A stretch of 12,685 nucleotides of DNA from JBAYDV01 sp041668045 (GTDB lineage Bacteria > Bacteroidota > Bacteroidia > Bacteroidales > UBA932), in assembly GCA_041668045.1 (NCBI GenBank), contig JBAYDV010000059.1, positions 1 to 12,685 on the forward strand, read 5' to 3'. The notes below the pieces were generated by a model, which was given only the letters and a program-made list of their open reading frames with translations, was not told where the DNA came from and did no database searches. Shown in pieces: positions 8,185 to 12,685 of the stretch (the first letter of the stretch is position 1; every line of letters begins with the position of its first letter). The position numbers and the translations under genes are program-made.

Positions 8185-8215
8185 ATTTTACACTTAAAAC
8201 AAGAATAAAAAAATA

Positions 8216-10682
8216 TTATCTTTTTTTGGCTTTAATATGTATGCTTTTAACTATCTGATTATCAATGTCAGAAATAGTTAAATTTATGTCGCCTTTTTCA
8301 CCGTTAGATCGAATTATAACCAAACCTTGACCTCTGTATAGAAAAAACTTATTATCTTGCAGACTCCCTTTAATTTTAGGATAACTACTTCCTGCACCGA
8401 TAATATTAGCTGGTCCTGAAATGTCAATCTTTAAAGGCATAGAACAGTTAGGTACTATATTTCCATCTTTATCTAGAGCAGATACTCTAACATAAGCTAT
8501 TTCATCAGTGCTGTTTTCTATAATAGTATTTTCAGCTACTAATTTTAAACTTTCTACTTGTCCAGCTGTTTTTAAAACTTTAACGGTTTTTCCACCTTTC
8601 AAATCTGAACATACAGCTTTTAACTCACCTGCTTTATAATTTACTTTGAAAGATGCAGTTATGCCTTTATCTAAATCAATAGATTGTTTTCCTATTAATT
8701 TATCATTAAGAAATAAAGCTACATTGGAGTACTTAGTATAAACATTAACATTAAGAGTTTTACCTTCTTCTCCTGGCCAGGTCCAACTAGCTTCCTCTTT
8801 AGGCCAACCCCATCTATGTACTTGTTCCCATTTACCAGCTGGTATTGGTTCGTGAACTAAAATTTCAGCTTTGCTTTCATCCCAAACTACATCTCTGAAA
8901 TATCCTTGAGGCTTTTTATTACCTATTAAATCGATATCACCACAATAACCATTAAACCATGGCCATGGTTGAGGATGTTGAAGACTGACTTCTTCAGTGA
9001 CGTATTTAGAAATACCTATACCTGCTTCTCCTATGTAATCCATTCCAGTCCATACAAAATCACCAATAACATAAGGTAATTTCTCAGTTAATCGCCAATT
9101 TACATAAGCATTATAAGGATAAGACTCGGAACTATACATTATTCTATTCGGATATTTTTTATGGTCGCTTTCATAATTAAATGAATTATAATTATATCCA
9201 GCTATATCTGTTACTGCGAAAGCAGCAGGAGTATCTTTTTCCCAGGTAAGGCTTTATTACTATCTTCCCAAAAAGTAAATATAGCTTGAGTATTAGGTCT
9301 TGTAGCATCAAGACTACGTATTTTATCACCTATCATCTTAGCTATTTTTACACCACTAGCTCTACCTCTTTCAGGTATTTCATTGCCCATACTCCACATT
9401 ATTATAGAAGGATGATTTCTATCTCTCGTTACCATAGCTGTGATATCTTTTTCCCAATTCTTATCAAAAAATCTATGATAATCATTAGCGGTTTTAGCCT
9501 CCTCCCATTGATCAAAAGCCTCTTCGATAACTAAAACTCCTAATTCATCACAAGCATCTAAAAAATACTTAGAAACAGGGTTATGACTAGTTCTGATACT
9601 ATTAAACCCATTTTTCTTCATAAGTTCTACTTTACGATATTCAGCTCTTTTAAAAGAGGCAGCACCCAATAAACCATTATCATGATGCAGACATCCACCT
9701 TTTAATAACACATTCTTACCATTAAGTAGAAAACCCTTTTCGGCAGAAAATTCAATAGATCTAATCCCGAATTTAGTAGTATATTCATCAATCTGCTCAT
9801 TACCTTTAAAGATTTGAATCTTAGCTAGATAAAGTCGAGGACTATCCATATCCCATAATAAAGGATTAGAAACATTTATATCGAAAGAAATATCTTTATT
9901 CCTATTATGAGGGATAGTTATTTCTTCTTCTTCAGTATCTGACTGAGCATTATCTGGGGCAATAAGCGTAGTGGCTACTGTAATATTCTCATCTTGTTTA
10001 GTAGCATTTGAGACCTTAAGTGCTACGTTTACTTTAGCTGTAGTAGTGCTAATAGTAGGAGTAGTAATAAACACATCCCAATCTACGACATGTACTTTAT
10101 TAACAATAGAAAGTTTTACATCACGATATATACCAAAGCCTGCATACCATTTAGAATTATTCTCAGGATTATAGGCTTTAACTGCTATGACATTATCTTC
10201 CCCTACTTTAATGAAAGGAGTAATATCAACATTGAAAGGAGTATAGCCATAAAGATTTTCAGCAGCTTTATGTCCGTTTACATAAATTTTGGATTCAGAC
10301 TGAATACCTCCAAAACTTACTATAAATTGTTTATCTGCATTTTCATTTTCAACTGTGAAATGTTTACGATACCAAGCTGTGCCACCTTTTAAAAAGCCAA
10401 CAGCTCCATTACTCTGTGGACCTTTACAGAAAGGACCTACATGAGAAGAATCCTAGATATTTAAATCTTCAACGCCTATGTCATGAGGAAGATTAACTAT
10501 TCTCCAAGAAGAATCATTAAAACTAGGATCAAGAGCTGAAGCGATATCACTATTAATAAATCTCCAATCGTGATTAAAATTAATATCCCTTTCGAAAGAT
10601 TTATCACTAGATTGGCACGATGAAAGTAAAGACATTACACTTAACACGAAAGCGTAAAGATGTTGTAGTCTTTTTTGGTCAT
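8216..10682 (-). pseudogene. Broken glycoside hydrolase family 2 lipoprotein (beta-galactosidase-like)
   Basis: With its lesions repaired this would be about 822 residues, the normal size for Bacteroidales GH2 enzymes with DUF4982. Order: lipoprotein signal with cysteine in LLSSC; sugar-binding N-domain (FNHDWRF, LPHDIGVEDL, GGTAWYRKHF, YAGFGIYRDV); Ig-like domain; TIM barrel from about 9771 (KGGCLHHDNG, RTSHNP, EEAFDQW, acid/base Glu in WSMGNE at 9379-9381, nucleophile Glu in MYSSES at 9125-9127, GDFVWTGMDYIGE); DUF4982-like region (about 8900-8600); and a C-terminal GH2_C5-like domain. Three lesions: a base missing from the A6 run at 10671-10676 just after the ATG at 10682, an amber TAG at 10453-10455, and a single-base loss near 9244-9246 that separates the two catalytic glutamates. 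The rest reads cleanly, so inactivation is recent or reflects sequence errors. Substrate is uncertain; beta-galactoside or beta-arabinoside cleavage would fit. Confidence 0.9.
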
Positions 10683-10711
10683 AAGATTTTAGATTTTGTT
10701 TTTAGGTAATA

Positions 10712-10740
10712 ATTGAGCGACCGGTTAATAGTCGCTCAAT
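10712..10740 (-). terminator. Hairpin after gcvP, probable terminator
   Basis: ATTGAGCGAC (10712-10721) and GTCGCTCAAT (10731-10740) form a perfect 10-bp stem with a nine-base loop, 10 bases after the gcvP stop. The G/C-containing stem stands out from its A/T surroundings. The following bases on the minus strand (TATTACCTAAAAAC) are not a proper T-run, so termination may be weak or Rho-assisted. It could also be a protein-binding palindrome for the GH2 gene, whose ATG lies 29 bases on. Confidence 0.55.
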
Positions 10741-10750
10741 ATATATATAA

Positions 10751-12685
10751 TTAGTCAACCATGGCTTTCAGGTGACGATCACCATAACCATTATCAACAC
10801 GAGACACTGCAGGCCAGAACTTGTTATCCCTTATATATTCAAGAGGATAAGCTGCTTTTTCACGAGCATAAGGATGAGACCAAGAGTCTGAACATACCTC
10901 GAAAGCAGGGTGAGGAGCCATTTTTATTACGTTATCTTCAACTGTACCAGCATCTCCAGCTTTACCAGACAGACCAGCAGCTTTAATATCTTCACATTCT
11001 TTCTTTATAGATTTCATAGCATCTACGAATTTATCTATTTCCTCTTTAGACTCACTCTCAGTAGGTTCAACCATAAAAGTCTCATGAACAGGGAAAGAAA
11101 GAGTAGGAGCATGGAAACCATAATCCATTAATCTTTTAGAAAGATCATTAGCATCAACTCCATATAGAGATTTAAAACTCTGAAGATTAATTATACACTC
11201 ATGAGCCACGCGACCACGAGTACCAGTATATAAAATATCAAAATCAGGTTTTAATCTTTCAGCCATATAATTAGCATTAAGAATGGCAGCTAAAGTAACA
11301 TTACGCAGACCTTCACGTCCTAACATCTTAATATATCCAAGAGTTACAGGAAGTAATAATGGAAATCCATAAGGCGCAGCACTGACAGCTGTATTTCCTT
11401 CTCCAGAATCCTTCCCAGAAGGTATCATTTCACCCTTAGCATTCATATACTCAGGAGACTCTATAGGATGACTAGGAAGATATGGTACTAAATGTTTAGC
11501 AGCACTTATTGAACCAATTCCAGGTCCACCACCACCATGAGCTATAGCGAATGTTTTATGAAGATTCAAGTGGCAAATATCTGCTCCAATATATCCAGGA
11601 GATGTTATTCCTACTTGTCCATTCATATTAGCACCATCCATATATATTTGACCACCATTCTCGTGGATTATTTCGCAAATCTCACGAATACCATCTTCCA
11701 GAATACCATTAGTAGAAGGATAAGTAATCATCAGTCCTGCTAAATCATCTTTATGCTCTTTAGCCTTAATACGAAGCTCATCCACCATAACATTACCATG
11801 CTCATCGCATTCTACTAAATCTATTTCAAAACCAGCCATGTGAGCACTTGCAGGATTAGTACCATGTGCAGACGTTGGAATTAAAATAACTTTTCTTTCT
11901 GTCTCTCCTTTAACTCTAAAATAATTCTTAATAGTAGCCAGACCAGCGAATTCACCAGCAGCACCAGAATTAGGTTGGAGAGAAGTAGTCTCGAAACCAG
12001 TAATTATCGACAAATCTTTTTCTAATTCATGAATAATTTCAAAATATCCTTGAGCTTGGTCCTTAGGAACGAAAGGATGAATATCAGTTAACTCAGGCCA
12101 AGACATTGGCATCATTTCAGAAGCAGCATTTAACTTCATCGTACATGAACCAAGAGGAATCATAGAATGAGTAAGAGAAATATCTTTTCTCTCTAATTTT
12201 TTAATATAACGCATCATCTCAGTCTCAGAATGATATTTATTAAACACCTCCTGAGTTAAAATCGGACTAGTACGTAATAAATTTTCTGCGGCAATGCTAG
12301 CCTTGTTGAGACCTTTTTTGCTCAAGCAAGCTGCAGAATTATCAGCGGGATTAACACCAAAAAGTTTGAACAACTTCTCCATTTCATGGCAATCGGTAAG
12401 TTCATCAAGTGACAATTGCACAGTAGAAGCATCAGGATAATAGAAATTAAATCCAGCTTTCTCTGCTTTAGAACGAATAGCAGAGGCATCTACATTTAAA
12501 AGACGTATAGTATCAAAAACCTCTGTAGAGGCTAATTGTATATTTTTCTTTGTTAATAAAGTAGCTAAAAAATTAGTATAGAAGGCTACTTTTCTAGCAC
12601 GAGAAGCTATTTCTTTTGGTCCATTATATACTGCATACATACTTGACATTACAGCCATAAGAGCAGTAGAGGTACAAATATTTGA
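10751..12685 (-). CDS. gcvP: Glycine dehydrogenase (decarboxylating), P-protein, 5' part outside window
   Basis: PLP enzyme of the glycine cleavage system: it decarboxylates glycine and passes the aminomethyl group to the lipoyl arm of GcvH. The 644 visible residues are the C-terminal two-thirds of the usual ~950-residue fused protein. The frame stays open to the window edge (SNICTSTAL before the first ATG at 12658), and TSNICT is internal in the family, so that ATG is not the true start. Key segments: IPLGSCTMKLN, PNSGAAGEF, PTSAHGTNPASA, MVDELRIKAKE, the PLP site LNLHKTF with Lys codon at 11555-11557, the glycine loop HGGGGPG, GRVAHECI, and a C-terminus with SHPYAREKAAYP and VDNGYGDRHL. The loop reads IAHGGGGPGIGS, where I expect IPHGGGGPG.GP, so two usual prolines are Ala and Ser. 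No link to arabinose metabolism is evident; a hairpin separates it from the GH2 gene. Confidence 0.96.
   Translation of the reverse strand, partial: SNICTSTALMAVMSSMYAVYNGPKEIASRARKVAFYTNFLATLLTKKNIQLASTEVFDTIRLLNVDASAIRSKAEKAGFNFYYPDASTVQLSLDELTDCHEMEKLFKLFGVNPADNSAACLSKKGLNKASIAAENLLRTSPILTQEVFNKYHSETEMMRYIKKLERKDISLTHSMIPLGSCTMKLNAASEMMPMSWPELTDIHPFVPKDQAQGYFEIIHELEKDLSIITGFETTSLQPNSGAAGEFAGLATIKNYFRVKGETERKVILIPTSAHGTNPASAHMAGFEIDLVECDEHGNVMVDELRIKAKEHKDDLAGLMITYPSTNGILEDGIREICEIIHENGGQIYMDGANMNGQVGITSPGYIGADICHLNLHKTFAIAHGGGGPGIGSISAAKHLVPYLPSHPIESPEYMNAKGEMIPSGKDSGEGNTAVSAAPYGFPLLLPVTLGYIKMLGREGLRNVTLAAILNANYMAERLKPDFDILYTGTRGRVAHECIINLQSFKSLYGVDANDLSKRLMDYGFHAPTLSFPVHETFMVEPTESESKEEIDKFVDAMKSIKKECEDIKAAGLSGKAGDAGTVEDNVIKMAPHPAFEVCSDSWSHPYAREKAAYPLEYIRDNKFWPAVSRVDNGYGDRHLKAMVD

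Larger units (their letters stand above)
8137..8194. repeat. Nine-base inverted repeat flanking the ara promoter
   Basis: AGTGTAAAA at 8137-8145 is matched by its exact reverse complement TTTTACACT at 8186-8194, separated by 40 bases. One copy overlaps the candidate -7 box and the other lies upstream of the 22-bp dyad. They could be paired operator half-sites, arms of a hairpin, or chance in A/T-rich DNA. Confidence 0.35.

Noticed and set aside
9233..9246. Programmed -1 frameshifting at CCTGGGAAAAAG that would rescue the GH2 gene
   Set aside because: The A-rich run could slip, but the frame-0 codons GGG AAA AAG do not form a proper X XXY YYZ site, and two other independent lesions already break the gene. 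A simple one-base deletion is more economical.
9211..10074. Separate genes starting at ATG 10074 and ATG 9139
   Set aside because: These are internal methionines of one GH2 reading frame. Coding sequence with GH2 motifs continues upstream of both until the amber stop and the frameshift.
10453..10455. Amber codon read through or recoded as a sense codon
   Set aside because: TAG serves as an ordinary stop at the natural C-terminus of the symporter (6409-6411), and no other gene in the window contains an in-frame TAG.
10756..12658. A complete shorter GcvP or a split P-protein subunit starting at ATG 12658
   Set aside because: The frame is open to the window edge with typical P-protein sequence (SNICTSTAL) before that ATG, and the visible part spans beyond the usual PB subunit boundary, so the gene is a fused gcvP cut by the window edge.

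Overview
This window looks like a stretch of a Bacteroidales (phylum Bacteroidota) chromosome. The proteins read like Bacteroides/Dysgonomonas-type homologues. Gene starts have A/T-rich leaders without clear Shine-Dalgarno sequences, base composition is low in G+C (mid-30s percent by eye, not computed), and the best promoter candidate has the -33 TTTG / -7 TAnnTTTG form known from this phylum. The genus cannot be fixed from the sequence alone. Every gene lies on the minus strand, so transcription runs from high to low coordinates.

Right to left: (1) 12685-10751, the 3' two-thirds of gcvP (glycine decarboxylase P-protein), entering from beyond the window and followed by a 10-bp hairpin. (2) 10682-8216, a lipoprotein-type glycoside hydrolase family 2 gene broken by three separate lesions. 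(3) 8215-8098, a regulatory gap with a 22-bp dyad overlapping a candidate promoter. (4) 8097-338, an L-arabinose catabolic operon: SSS-family sugar symporter, a short araR-like remnant, araD, araA, araB and transketolase, with a strong intrinsic terminator at 309-267. (5) 1-266 has no convincing gene but holds a long imperfect hairpin.

The operon forms a complete route: the symporter brings in the sugar, AraA isomerises L-arabinose to L-ribulose, AraB phosphorylates it, AraD epimerises L-ribulose-5-phosphate to D-xylulose-5-phosphate, and transketolase passes this into the pentose phosphate pathway. The GH2 enzyme would once have released sugar outside the cytoplasm.

The most interesting reading is regulatory decay. 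Between the symporter and araD, where Bacteroides thetaiotaomicron carries the NrtR/Nudix-type arabinose repressor AraR, only about 36 codons survive, and they resemble the AraR C-terminus. The enzymes and transporter are intact, while the repressor and the neighbouring glycosidase are not. This fits a lineage that still uses free L-arabinose but has lost local repression and an upstream glycosidase, as in host-restricted or reducing genomes. I found no wholly new system, mobile element, CRISPR array, tRNA or rRNA.
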